Shown piece by piece: positions 1 through 7,518 of a stretch of 64,000 nucleotides of DNA. Positions within the stretch are counted from its first letter, which is position 1; each line of letters opens with the position of its first letter. Made by a program: the position numbers and the translations under genes. This DNA comes from JACKJK01 sp046159835 (GTDB lineage Bacteria > Pseudomonadota > Alphaproteobacteria > Rhizobiales > Tepidamorphaceae), in the NCBI RefSeq assembly GCF_046159835.1, contig NZ_JBJXCY010000001.1:124001-188000 (forward strand). The letters run 5' to 3'. The notes under the pieces are model-generated. The model was not told the origin of the DNA and searched no databases. It worked only from the letters and a program-made list of their open reading frames with translations.

Positions 1-57
1 CCGGCGCTCATTTCCAATCTCGAAAGGTTCTGGAACGCAAGCCAGCGCGCGGCCTGA
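1..57 (+). CDS. 3' end of an unidentified gene (partial)
   Basis: An open frame runs from the window edge to a TGA at 55-57 and gives an 18-residue tail ending SQRAA. It is too short to identify. It faces the next gene, which is on the minus strand and ends 20 bp further on, so the two would be convergent. It could equally be a chance open frame, because only 18 codons are visible. Confidence 0.35.
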   Translation, partial: PALISNLERFWNASQRAA

Positions 58-76
58 GGGTTGGCGCCGGCGCGCC

Positions 77-364
77 TCACGGTTCGTTCTGGTAGGCTCG
101 CGCCACGCTCTCCACGTCGCCCAGCGCGACGTAGTGCAATTCGCGTGCAAGCCGCAGCATGGGCTTGGTGAGGAAGAACAGCGAGCCGAACAGGAAGCAC
201 CAGATCGCCGGGGTCTGGTACTGCTGGAAAAAGAACAGCGCGGAGCCTGCGACGAACAGCACCGCAGCGGTCACGTCTGCCGCCGTGAACGCGATTTCAT
301 AAGCCGCGTAAACAGCTTCATGGCGCGGTGTCTTGCGCCGGTTGTCTGGATCGAAGATAGCCAT
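77..364 (-). CDS. YrhK-like small membrane protein
   Basis: This 95-residue protein has two hydrophobic segments, at about residues 24-46 and 50-70, joined by a short turn and followed by the basic stretch KPMLRLARE. The double-helix pattern with FLFGSLFFL and a following arginine resembles the YrhK domain of small predicted inner-membrane proteins, whose function is not known. The start is well placed: GGAGG lies about 7 bases upstream of the ATG on the minus strand. It is transcribed toward the window edge, probably after the secreted-protein gene upstream. Confidence 0.65.
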   Translation of the reverse strand: MAIFDPDNRRKTPRHEAVYAAYEIAFTAADVTAAVLFVAGSALFFFQQYQTPAIWCFLFGSLFFLTKPMLRLARELHYVALGDVESVARAYQNEP

Positions 365-400
365 GGCTGCCTCCGGTTTCGTCGGATGAATGTCAGCGCG

Positions 401-880
401 TCAGCGAAGCCCGGTCAGGATTTCGCCAGTTGCCTGATTGAGCGTGAAGACGATGATGCGCGGCACCTGCACGTCGTTCTCGAAGATGCTGCCCGGCACC
501 GTGAACGTCAGCCCGGTCGCCGGATCGTAGCTCGCGTCCAGCTGCCCGAAGTCCAGCCCCGGAAACCCGATGCCCGGCGCATACGAAATCACGCGGCACT
601 GCCGGTCGCCGAGTTCGCTGCGCGGCGGCGACAGCACCAGTGAATGCAAGGCCCCCGCAGCCGGTTCCACGGTGTCCAACAAAGCGATGCGGACCTCCCC
701 GTTGGAGAAGGTGCGCGTGTAGTCACCCCACGGTTCGACGAGGTTGCGCGCCGAGGCGACCCAGTCGCAATCGTTGACGCTTTGCGCCTGCCCAGCGAAT
801 GGATACAGCGTCGCTGCGGCCAGTGTTGCGAGGCCAACTGCCCCTGCCCGGAATGGGCGTGTCGGAACTGATCTTGCCAA
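401..880 (-). CDS. small exported hypothetical protein
   Basis: This 159-residue protein begins with a positively charged N terminus, a hydrophobic core (AVGLATLAAATLY) and a likely signal-peptidase site after FAGQA near residue 32, so it is probably periplasmic. The mature part has two cysteines (in NDCDW and RQCRV) that could form a disulfide. It ends with a strand-rich region including GLTFTVPGSIF. I do not recognise a named family. The start chosen is TTG at 880, with GGAG upstream; an ATG at 888 is in another frame. It lies downstream of glf on the same strand, about 60 bp away. Confidence 0.6.
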   Translation of the reverse strand: MARSVPTRPFRAGAVGLATLAAATLYPFAGQAQSVNDCDWVASARNLVEPWGDYTRTFSNGEVRIALLDTVEPAAGALHSLVLSPPRSELGDRQCRVISYAPGIGFPGLDFGQLDASYDPATGLTFTVPGSIFENDVQVPRIIVFTLNQATGEILTGLR

Positions 881-941
881 TTATCCATCTCCTGTCCTTG
901 CCAGCGACGAGGGGCCAGAATGCCTCGCCGCGCGGCTTGCG

Positions 942-2096
942 TCAGCCCTCGAATTCGCCATTGAGAAAAGCCGGTATCTGCGCACCGTTTGCCGCGTGCT
1001 TCACGATCCGGTCTGCTGCCGACAGCGCCAGGCCGATGGCGACGTCCATGTCGATATACTTGAAGGTCGCCAGCCGCCCGACGAAGCTGACGCCCGATGT
1101 GCCCCGCGCCGCCGACACGTAGTCTGACAGCGTCGATGACCCGTCCGCGAGATTGACCGGGTAGTAGAGCCGGTCGCCGGGTCCTGCTTCGCGCGGTATC
1201 TCATACGAGATGATCGTTTCGTCGTGGCTCTCCCACGGCGCGAACCACTTGTGCTCGGTGATGCGCGTCTGTGGAACATCCTCGCCGGGATAGTTCACGC
1301 TCGTCGCTGGCAGTGCCGTCCCTCGCTGGCGTTCGTGCCGGAAGTCGAGCGTGCGATAGGCGAGCCGCCCGTGGGCATGGTCGAAATAGGCATCCAGCGG
1401 GCCCGTATAGATCGTGTGATCGAAGCCGGCTTCTGCCCGGAATGCCGCCGCGTCGCAGCCGTATTGAACATCGATGCCCGGATGATCGAGCATCGCCTGC
1501 GTCATCGCGGTGTAGCCCTCGCGCGGAATCGCGATGCGGGCATGGTGGAAGTAGTTGTCGTCGTGGTTGAAGCGCACCGGCAACCGCGCAAACACCTTCG
1601 CTGGCAGGTCCGTCGGCGCGCGGCCCCACTGCTTGCGGGTGTAGCCGCGAAAGAACGCGCCATAGAGTTCCGGCCCGATGGTTGCGAGCGCGGCTTCTTC
1701 GAAGTTGCGCGGCTCATGGTCGAGCACGACGCGACGGCTGGCGATGAAGGCCTCCGCCTCCGCGCTGTCCATCTGGTCTTTGAAGAACGCGTTGATCGTG
1801 TCGAGATTGATCGGGATCTGGAAATGCTGCCCGTCGTGACTCGCCACCACCTTGTGGCGATAGGGCATGAAGTCCGCGAACCGCTCGACGAAATCCCAGA
1901 CGGCTGGATTGTAGCTGTGGAAGATGTGCGGCCCGTGATGGTGCACCATGATGCCGGTTTCGGCGTCACGCGCCGTGTGGCAGTTGCCGCCGGGATGGGC
2001 CTCCGTCTCCAGCACGCGGACGTTCGCGCCGGCCTCGGCCAGTACACGGGCGATGGTTGCACCGGAAATGCCGGCGCCCACGATCAGGAAATTCAC
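942..2096 (-). CDS. glf: UDP-galactopyranose mutase
   Basis: This flavoenzyme interconverts UDP-galactopyranose and UDP-galactofuranose, supplying galactofuranose for surface glycans. The 384-residue product starts with a dinucleotide-binding fold (IVGAGISGATIARVLAEAG). It carries the family landmarks GGNCHTARD, HHHGPHIFHS, GYTRKQWG and the C-terminal FVGRLATFKYIDMD. Length fits bacterial Glf (about 370-390 residues). The start is GTG at 2096, with GGAGCGGG upstream; an in-frame GTG at 2120 is the alternative. No glycosyltransferases or polysaccharide genes are visible next to it, so the glycan it serves cannot be named from this window. Confidence 0.93.
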   Translation of the reverse strand: MNFLIVGAGISGATIARVLAEAGANVRVLETEAHPGGNCHTARDAETGIMVHHHGPHIFHSYNPAVWDFVERFADFMPYRHKVVASHDGQHFQIPINLDTINAFFKDQMDSAEAEAFIASRRVVLDHEPRNFEEAALATIGPELYGAFFRGYTRKQWGRAPTDLPAKVFARLPVRFNHDDNYFHHARIAIPREGYTAMTQAMLDHPGIDVQYGCDAAAFRAEAGFDHTIYTGPLDAYFDHAHGRLAYRTLDFRHERQRGTALPATSVNYPGEDVPQTRITEHKWFAPWESHDETIISYEIPREAGPGDRLYYPVNLADGSSTLSDYVSAARGTSGVSFVGRLATFKYIDMDVAIGLALSAADRIVKHAANGAQIPAFLNGEFEG

Positions 2097-2196
2097 GTCA
2101 CCCGCTCCAACCTTGCCCACTGCCGCAACGCAGGGGTCGGGTTACAGGATCGAGCGTTGGAGGTCGAGTGATCGGAATGCTGCTTTGATGACCGCC

Positions 2197-2231
2197 AAAA
2201 AAAAGAGGCGGTACCGCAAGCGGCACCGCCT
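2197..2231 (-). terminator. rho-independent terminator of the gene at 2298-3356
   Basis: On the minus strand an 11-bp hairpin (AGGCGGTGCCG / CGGTACCGCCT, one mismatch, loop CTTG) is followed by C and eight T residues. It lies about 67 bp after the stop of the ketopantoate-reductase-like gene and upstream of glf, so glf is probably a separate transcription unit or a readthrough product. Confidence 0.85.
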
Positions 2232-2297
2232 TGTTCTCACAGAGGGGAGAGAAGGTCGTGTGGGCCGGCGGCCGAAGCCGCCGGAACCGTGTCAGTC

Positions 2298-3356
2298 TCA
2301 GGCAGCCTTCTCGGCTGCGGAATTGCGCGCCAACAGGGCGTTGACGATTGCGATCGTCTCTTCGGCTTCGTCGTTGGCGAGGCCGAGCTGCTTGCCGATC
2401 TTCTGCACGAGGCAATCGACGCGCTCGATCTGGGTCGCACCGCTGTCCACGGAACGGGCAGCAGACGAGGGCTTCAGCAGCTTCTTCGCCGCATTGGCGT
2501 ATTTCTCGAAGGGCACCTGGTCTTCCGGATCGGCGCCGAGCTTGCGGGCGATCTCGTCAACGTAGTGGTACAGGCCCTCGGACTTTTCCGGGTTCGTGTG
2601 CACCGCGTCCTTGATGGAGCGCAGGCCGTCCTTGGTCATGCAGCGATAGTTGCCGGTGATGAGCATGCTCCACTTGGCAAGCGGCACGAACAGGGAATCG
2701 AACTTCTTCAGCTTCACCGGCACGTCGTTGCCGTCGATCGTCACGGCGGCAATGTCGTCTTCCATTGCCTGCAGCATCTCGTTGTGCTCCGGGCAGGCGA
2801 AGGCGGCAGCCTTGAAGTTGGTCGGCAGGCCGACCTGCAGCACGTTGGCTTCGCATTCCGGCGGGCGGAAAGCCTGCGGATCGGGGCTGCACAGCGTGAC
2901 GAGCTCCGGGTCGAACCCGTCCCACACGCGCGGATTGGCGTAGCAGCCTTCCAGGTCGTCGCAGTTGATGCCTTCGATGCGGCGCAGGTAGGCCAGCGGC
3001 GGCATGTTCATGATGGACAGGCACGGCACGCGGGCCTCCGCGATGCGCTTCATCAGCGTGGCAACGCTGGATGCGCCATACTGCGGCTCGGACATCGCCA
3101 GGCCGACCATGTCGTAGTCGCCCGGATTGGCATCTTCCGGCGTCACGGCATTCAGCTTGCCCGGCAGGTCGCCGGAGCGGATCGCGCGAAAATCGTCTTC
3201 GCCGCGCAGCTTGATGCGGACTTCCGTGCCCTTGGAATTGATGAGTTCGGCGGTCTGCGTGCGGCACACGAGCGTTACGTGGTGCCCGGCCATGAGAAGC
3301 TTGGTTCCCAGAAGCGAGCCGTAGGACGCGCCGAGAATGAGGACGTTGTAAGCCAT
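2298..3356 (-). CDS. ketopantoate reductase-like NAD(P)-dependent dehydrogenase
   Basis: This 352-residue protein has an N-terminal Rossmann fold (LILGASYGSLLGTKLL, then VTLVCR), the arrangement of the ApbA/PanE ketopantoate reductase superfamily. The glycine loop is GASYGS rather than the usual GAGAIG, and the product is somewhat longer than PanE (about 300 residues). It is therefore more likely a paralog acting on another 2-keto or 2-hydroxy acid than the pantothenate enzyme. The start is firm: GAGGAGG lies just upstream of the ATG. It is divergent from the ScfR-like regulator at 3562, which could control it. The substrate is unknown. Confidence 0.75.
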   Translation of the reverse strand: MAYNVLILGASYGSLLGTKLLMAGHHVTLVCRTQTAELINSKGTEVRIKLRGEDDFRAIRSGDLPGKLNAVTPEDANPGDYDMVGLAMSEPQYGASSVATLMKRIAEARVPCLSIMNMPPLAYLRRIEGINCDDLEGCYANPRVWDGFDPELVTLCSPDPQAFRPPECEANVLQVGLPTNFKAAAFACPEHNEMLQAMEDDIAAVTIDGNDVPVKLKKFDSLFVPLAKWSMLITGNYRCMTKDGLRSIKDAVHTNPEKSEGLYHYVDEIARKLGADPEDQVPFEKYANAAKKLLKPSSAARSVDSGATQIERVDCLVQKIGKQLGLANDEAEETIAIVNALLARNSAAEKAA

Positions 3357-3391
3357 GTTATGTTTCCTCCTCGTGTGCGGGGTTTTCGCGT

Positions 3392-3459
3392 TTTGCAGTG
3401 CTGACTGCGTAGCGATTCAACACCTGATTGATGAAAAGGTAACAGTCGGTGACTGCAAA
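3392..3459. promoter_or_regulatory. candidate operator pair in the divergent promoter region
   Basis: TTTGCAGT at 3392-3399 faces ACTGCAAA at 3452-3459, forming an inverted pair 52 bp apart. The first copy also belongs to GCAGT-GCTG-ACTGC at 3395-3408. The related actinobacterial regulator RamB recognises TTTGC-containing sites, so these are plausible binding sites for the regulator encoded at 3562. This is an inference from the motif and context only. Confidence 0.35.
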
Positions 3460-3495
3460 GGCAGCATAATTCGTGTAAATGTGATACCAGTGTAA

Positions 3496-3522
3496 TTGAC
3501 ATTACCAATGTTTTGTTAAAAT
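3496..3522 (+). promoter_or_regulatory. possible sigma70-type promoter of the ScfR-like gene
   Basis: TTGACA at 3496-3501 and TAAAAT at 3517-3522 are separated by 15 bp in a markedly AT-rich tract, about 40 bp ahead of the ATG at 3562. The spacing is shorter than ideal. Three copies of TGTTAA (3514, 3522 and 3541) cluster here and could be regulator contacts. Confidence 0.4.
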
Positions 3523-3561
3523 GTTAATTTATGTGAATTCTGTTAACGCGGGTCTCGAGGC

Positions 3562-4968
3562 ATGGAAAAAACACTGATTGGGCCGCAGTTGCGCCAGTTG
3601 CGGCGCGAGCGCGGACAGACCCAGGCCGAGATGGCGCAGGCACTGGGCGTGAGCACCGCCTACGTCAACCTGTTGGAAAACAACCAGCGCAGCCTGTCCG
3701 TGAAGATGCTCATGGCCCTGTCGACCGCCTATGGCGTCGACTGGCGCGACCTGATGAAGGACGATTCCGCGCACCGGCTGGCAAACCTGCGCGATGTCAG
3801 CCGCGATCCTATCTTCGGCGACGACGTGCCGGATATCCAGGAGTTGCGCGCAGCCCTCGACCACGCGCCCAAGCTCGTCGAGCAGTTCCTCAGCCTGTAT
3901 CGCAGCCACCGCGCGGCGCTGGACAAGATGATGCAGCTTGGCAGTGAGGCGAGCGCGGGCGACCTGCTGCGCTCGGCGCCCGAGACCGTGATCCACGACT
4001 TCTTCCGCGATCACTCCAACTATTTCCATGATCTGGAGAAGGCCGCGGAGAACCTGCGCGACAGCGAGCCCTTCGGGTCCGACGATGTCTACTACATGCT
4101 CAAGCGCCGCCTGCAGGAACGCCATGGCACGCAGGTGGAAATGCTGCCCGTCGGCAAGATGCAGGATACGTTGCGCTACCACGACGAGAGCGCCGGCATC
4201 GTCTACCTGTCGGAAGTGCTGGACTACCAGAACCGCTCGTTCCAGCTTGCCCACACCCTGTGTTTGATCGAATTCGCGGTGACGCTCGACAAGCTGACGC
4301 GCGATTCAGGCGTCATGTCGGAGCGCGAGATCACCCGCTGCCAGGTGGAACTGGCGAACTATTTCGCCGCCGCCTACCTCATGCCCTACAAGGCCTTCTA
4401 CAAGGCAGCGGAGGACACCCGCTACGACGTCGACATGCTGGCTGCGATGTTCGGCGTGTCCTTCGAGCAGGCCTGCCACCGGCTGACGACATTGCAGCGG
4501 CGCGGCTGCCGCGGCGTGCCGTTCTTCTTCCTGCGGGTGGACAAGGCGGGAAACGTCACCAAGCGCTTCAACTCGACGTCGTTCACGCTCGCCGAGTATG
4601 GCGGCGCCTGCCCGGTGTGGAACATCCATACCTCGTTCCGCACGCCGGGCATCATTATCCCGCAGTTCGTCGAACTGCCTGACGGCGAGCGTTACTTCAC
4701 CATTTCACGCACGACCGAGCGTCCGGCCTTCTCCAGCCAGACGCAGGACCGGCGGCTGGCGCTGGCGCTGGGGTGTGAACTCAAGCACGCGCCGAAGATC
4801 GGCTATGCCCAGTCATTCAACCTGGAAAACGAGGCGCTGTTCAGCCCCATCGGGATCAACTGCCACCTGTGCCCGCGCCAGGCCTGTTCCCAGCGCGCGC
4901 ACCAGCCGATCCTCGTCGACCTGCCGATCGACACCCGCCGGCGCGGCAACACCCGCTACGAGAGCTGA
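3562..4968 (+). CDS. ScfR/RamB-type short-chain fatty acyl transcriptional regulator
   Basis: The 468-residue protein has an N-terminal Xre-type helix-turn-helix (residues 6-62, QLRRERGQTQAEMAQALGVS). A middle region resembles the IrrE/ImmA domain, and the C-terminal DUF2083-type region carries the cysteine cluster CHLCPRQAC from residue 434. The family includes RamB and ScfR, which sense acyl-CoA-related metabolites and control acetate, propionate or glyoxylate metabolism. The HExxH zinc-protease motif expected in IrrE-like domains is replaced by AHTLCLIEF, so it is probably a sensor and not a peptidase. It is divergent from the ketopantoate-reductase-like gene, a likely target. The exact ligand is not readable from sequence. 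Confidence 0.82.
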   Translation: MEKTLIGPQLRQLRRERGQTQAEMAQALGVSTAYVNLLENNQRSLSVKMLMALSTAYGVDWRDLMKDDSAHRLANLRDVSRDPIFGDDVPDIQELRAALDHAPKLVEQFLSLYRSHRAALDKMMQLGSEASAGDLLRSAPETVIHDFFRDHSNYFHDLEKAAENLRDSEPFGSDDVYYMLKRRLQERHGTQVEMLPVGKMQDTLRYHDESAGIVYLSEVLDYQNRSFQLAHTLCLIEFAVTLDKLTRDSGVMSEREITRCQVELANYFAAAYLMPYKAFYKAAEDTRYDVDMLAAMFGVSFEQACHRLTTLQRRGCRGVPFFFLRVDKAGNVTKRFNSTSFTLAEYGGACPVWNIHTSFRTPGIIIPQFVELPDGERYFTISRTTERPAFSSQTQDRRLALALGCELKHAPKIGYAQSFNLENEALFSPIGINCHLCPRQACSQRAHQPILVDLPIDTRRRGNTRYES

Positions 4969-4980
4969 TGCTCCGTAGGC

Positions 4981-5334
4981 TTATTTCTCGACGATGACGT
5001 CGAAGCCGCCGAAGATCATCCGCATTCCGTCAAATGGAACGGTATCGGGATCGAACATCGGCTTCATCTCTTCCATGGCGGCGGCCATGCCTTCGTCGCG
5101 CACCTTGCGTGACGGCCAGCGGATCCACGAGAACACCACCGTTTCGTCGGCTTCCTTCTTCACCGCCATGGGGAAGGACGTGACCTTGCCGTCCGGGACG
5201 TCCTCGGCCCAGCACTCGATCACTTCCGTCGCACCATTCTTGCGGAACGAGGCCGCGGCCTTCTCCGCCATGTCGATGTAGACGTCCTTTTTGTCCGTCT
5301 TCACCGCAACGAGAAACCCATCCACGTAGCTCAT
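4981..5334 (-). CDS. DUF1428 (YbaA-like) protein
   Basis: This 117-residue protein begins MSYVDGFLVAV and contains IECWAEDVPDGKVTSFP and FSWIRWPSRKVRD, all hallmarks of the DUF1428 family, which has a ferredoxin-like alpha/beta-barrel fold. The biochemical role is unknown. It is the last gene of a minus-strand cluster with VOC and SRPBCC proteins, a set often inherited together. The chosen start at 5334 has AAGGA about 9 bases upstream. The open frame extends 13 codons further upstream, but that would overlap the preceding gene. Confidence 0.85.
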   Translation of the reverse strand: MSYVDGFLVAVKTDKKDVYIDMAEKAAASFRKNGATEVIECWAEDVPDGKVTSFPMAVKKEADETVVFSWIRWPSRKVRDEGMAAAMEEMKPMFDPDTVPFDGMRMIFGGFDVIVEK

Positions 5335-5347
5335 CGATCTTATCCTT

Positions 5348-5808
5348 TCAGGCAGCGGCAAGCGCGGCTGCATCGATCTTGGTCATTGTCATCAGCTTCT
5401 GCATAACGCGGGCCGCCCGATCCGGGTCCGGTCCGCTCATCAATTCCGGCAACACCTTCGGCACGATCTGCCAGCAGATGCCGAACCGATCGGTCAACCA
5501 GCCGCAGCGTCCGGGCTTGCCCGCGCTGGTCAGCGCGTCCCACAACCGGTCCACCTCCGCCTGATCCTCGCACAGACCGAGATGGAGAAGGAGGCGTTGA
5601 AGTCCTGGTCGGCATTTCCGTTCATCGCGATGTAGACGGTGCCGCCAAGCTCGAACTCCACCAGGACCGGGCGGCCATTGTGGTTGCCCACGCGGCTGAG
5701 GATGCGGGAGCCCGGCAGCAGGCTCACGTAGAAGTCTGCCGCCTCTTCCGCCTCGCTGTAGAACCACAGGGTCGGCGCGGCCCCGCCGGTCTTGCGCTTG
5801 TCGGTCAT
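5348..5808 (-). pseudogene. VOC/PhnB-like protein with a single-base frameshift
   Basis: The N-terminal half (from MTDKRKTGG at 5808, through APTLWFYSEAEEAADFYVSL to FNASFSIS) and the C-terminal half (CEDQAEVDRLWDAL through GWLTDRFGICWQIVP to MQKLMTMTKIDAAAL) are both clearly one PhnB-like VOC protein. They sit in different frames. The frames switch near 5570-5576, where one base appears to be missing between the codons for FSISV and CEDQ. Restored, the product would be about 152 residues, normal for the family. The start has GGAGG upstream and overlaps the previous stop (TAGATG). It could be a real inactivating mutation or a sequencing error. Confidence 0.8.
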
Positions 5809-6285
5809 CTACACCTCCAGCGACTTCGCCAGTTCTTCAAGCTGGTCGGTGGCCTTCCCCCAGCCTTCCTCGAAGCCCATCTTCTCGTGGCTTTCATGGT
5901 CCTCGGCGCTCCAGTGGAGGGCGCGCGCGAGGTAGCGGGTCTTTCCCTCGCCGGCATCTTCCAGCTCGATGATCGTCGTCATGAAGGCCTTGCCGGAGGG
6001 CTTCCAAGCCTGCGTGTAGGCATCGGTCATCACCAGCTTTTCGTTCTCGACCACCTCGAGGTAGACGCCGGGATTGGGAAATTCCTCGCCTTCGGGACTG
6101 CGCATGGTGATGAGGATCTTGCCGCCGGGACGCACGTCGAGTTCGGCCGACGGCGTCTCGTAGGGCTTGGGCGTGAACCATCGTTTCAGCAGTTCCGGCT
6201 CCGTCCAGCAGCGCCAGACATTCTCGCGGCGCGCATCCAGCACGCGGTCGATGGACAGTTCGTACTCGTGGGTCGGAGTGGTCAT
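5809..6285 (-). CDS. SRPBCC (AHSA1-like) domain protein
   Basis: This 158-residue protein has the START/Bet v1-like pattern of the AHSA1-like family. It opens with YELSIDRVLDARRENVWRCW, continues with WFTPKPYETPSAELDVRPGG, and ends with GWGKATDQLEELAKSLE. Such proteins have a deep hydrophobic cavity, but substrates are rarely known. It sits between two VOC genes and touches the downstream one (stop TAG directly followed by ATG), so all are probably cotranscribed. The promoter is probably that of the TetR gene upstream. Confidence 0.88.
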   Translation of the reverse strand: MTTPTHEYELSIDRVLDARRENVWRCWTEPELLKRWFTPKPYETPSAELDVRPGGKILITMRSPEGEEFPNPGVYLEVVENEKLVMTDAYTQAWKPSGKAFMTTIIELEDAGEGKTRYLARALHWSAEDHESHEKMGFEEGWGKATDQLEELAKSLEV

Positions 6286-6313
6286 TCGTCGGGCTTTCGG
6301 TTGGTGTGGGGGA

Positions 6314-6769
6314 TCACATGGCGTCGAAGGCGGCCTGCATCTCGGCAGGCGTCATCTCGCGCAGACGGTGGGCGAGGGACCAGCGGTGTCCGAACGGGTC
6401 CTCGATCACGCCGTAGCGGTCGCCCCAGAACATGTCGGAAGCGGGCATCACTACCTTCGCGCCAGCGACCTCCGCCCGGTTGATCCACGCGTCGGCATCG
6501 TCGACGCAGAGATGGATCGTGACGGGCGTTCCGTTCAGTTCCTTCGGCGAGCGCGTGCCCCATTCCGGATGCGCTTCCGCCAGCATGATGGTGACGCCGT
6601 TGATGGTGACGCTTCCATGCAGCAGCGTGCCGGCCTTGTCGGTCAGCCGAACGGGATCGGTCGCGCCGAATGCCGTCTCGTAGAAATCCATGGCCTTATG
6701 CGCGCTATTGCAGACCATGTGCGGCGCCATGGCGAAGGGGGCTGGGCCATTTTCTGTTTGCTCGGACAT
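6314..6769 (-). CDS. VOC family (PhnB/glyoxalase-like) protein
   Basis: This 151-residue protein has the vicinal-oxygen-chelate pattern of paired beta-alpha-beta-beta-beta units. MVCNSAHKAMDFYETAFGA opens the first unit, and the second includes MPASDMFWGDRYGVIEDPFG and HRWSLAHRL. Proteins of this group include antibiotic-binding and glyoxalase-like enzymes, but metal and substrate are not evident. The gene begins directly after the TetR stop, with AAGGA just upstream of the ATG, so it should be cotranscribed with the regulator. The frameshifted gene at 5348-5808 is a related family member in the same cluster. Confidence 0.87.
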   Translation of the reverse strand: MSEQTENGPAPFAMAPHMVCNSAHKAMDFYETAFGATDPVRLTDKAGTLLHGSVTINGVTIMLAEAHPEWGTRSPKELNGTPVTIHLCVDDADAWINRAEVAGAKVVMPASDMFWGDRYGVIEDPFGHRWSLAHRLREMTPAEMQAAFDAM

Positions 6770-6775
6770 CTTCCT

Positions 6776-7426
6776 TCAGTGCTCCGTTTGTTGCTGGCGC
6801 GCGGCGGCAACCGCATCGGCCGGAAAAAGCGATGAGACATAGGCAATCAGGTGATCGACGCTCTGTTCGGCGATGGCTTGGTCGTTCTTCGCCTTGGCGA
6901 GGATGAACGCGCCCTGCAGCACGGCCTGCGTGTGCCATGCGAGGCTTTCAGGCGACCAGGCTGCATCGGGCGCATGCATTGCCTTCGCCGCTGCCAGGTC
7001 GGCCGTTATCGGCTCGGTATGCAGCGCGATGGTGTGCTCGCAGGCAATGCGGATGGCAGGGTGCGACTCGTGCACTTCCTGCAGCATCGTGCCCGCCACG
7101 CAGCTGATCTCGGAGATGCGCCCGTCGAGGATGTTGCGGCGCAGGTCGAGATAGCCGAGCACCCGCGCCAGCGGATTCTCCAGCGCGCGATGGGGCGCTG
7201 CGGCGAACATCCCGCCCGTCACCTCCGCCCAGTGCTGTGCGGCGGCGATGCCGAGGTCTTCCTTGCTGGCGAAATGGTGGAAGAACGCGCCCTTGGTGAC
7301 GCCCGCCGCCTTGCAAAGGTCGTCGACGGTCGTCGCGCCGTAACCCTTGCTGCGGATCACGTTGAAGGAGGCATCGAGGATGCGCCGTCGGGCTTCGCCC
7401 CGGGGGATGCGTGGTTGCTTGCTCAT
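6776..7426 (-). CDS. TetR/AcrR family transcriptional regulator
   Basis: The 216-residue protein has an N-terminal TetR helix-turn-helix (about residues 10-56: ARRRILDASFNVIRSKGYG, then TTVDDLCKAAGVTKGAFFHHF) and a divergent C-terminal ligand domain. It heads a minus-strand cluster with VOC, SRPBCC and DUF1428 proteins and probably represses it. A perfect palindrome (7436-7455) lies just upstream and would be its operator. The start at ATG 7426 keeps the palindrome outside the coding sequence; an in-frame ATG at 7438 would overlap it. No clear ribosome-binding site is visible for either start. The ligand is unknown. Confidence 0.88.
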   Translation of the reverse strand: MSKQPRIPRGEARRRILDASFNVIRSKGYGATTVDDLCKAAGVTKGAFFHHFASKEDLGIAAAQHWAEVTGGMFAAAPHRALENPLARVLGYLDLRRNILDGRISEISCVAGTMLQEVHESHPAIRIACEHTIALHTEPITADLAAAKAMHAPDAAWSPESLAWHTQAVLQGAFILAKAKNDQAIAEQSVDHLIAYVSSLFPADAVAAARQQQTEH

Positions 7427-7435
7427 GACGATATA

Positions 7436-7455
7436 CATACCGACCAGTTGGTATG
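7436..7455. promoter_or_regulatory. probable TetR operator palindrome
   Basis: CATACCGACCAGTTGGTATG has perfect 6-bp outer arms (CATACC / GGTATG) around an 8-bp centre. The longer half-sites ATACCGAC and ATACCAAC match at 7 of 8 positions. It lies 10 bp upstream of the TetR start codon, the standard position for autoregulation in this family. Confidence 0.7.
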
Positions 7456-7518
7456 GTTGTCAATGGCATGGTGTCGCTGAGGAAGAACCGGTCCGCTGAA
7501 TGCGGCGCCCGAGGATGT

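Noticed and set aside
2289..3404. Plus-strand open frame opposite the ketopantoate-reductase-like gene
   Set aside because: It runs over the terminator and promoter of the real gene, and its protein is rich in His, Arg and Val without recognisable motifs.
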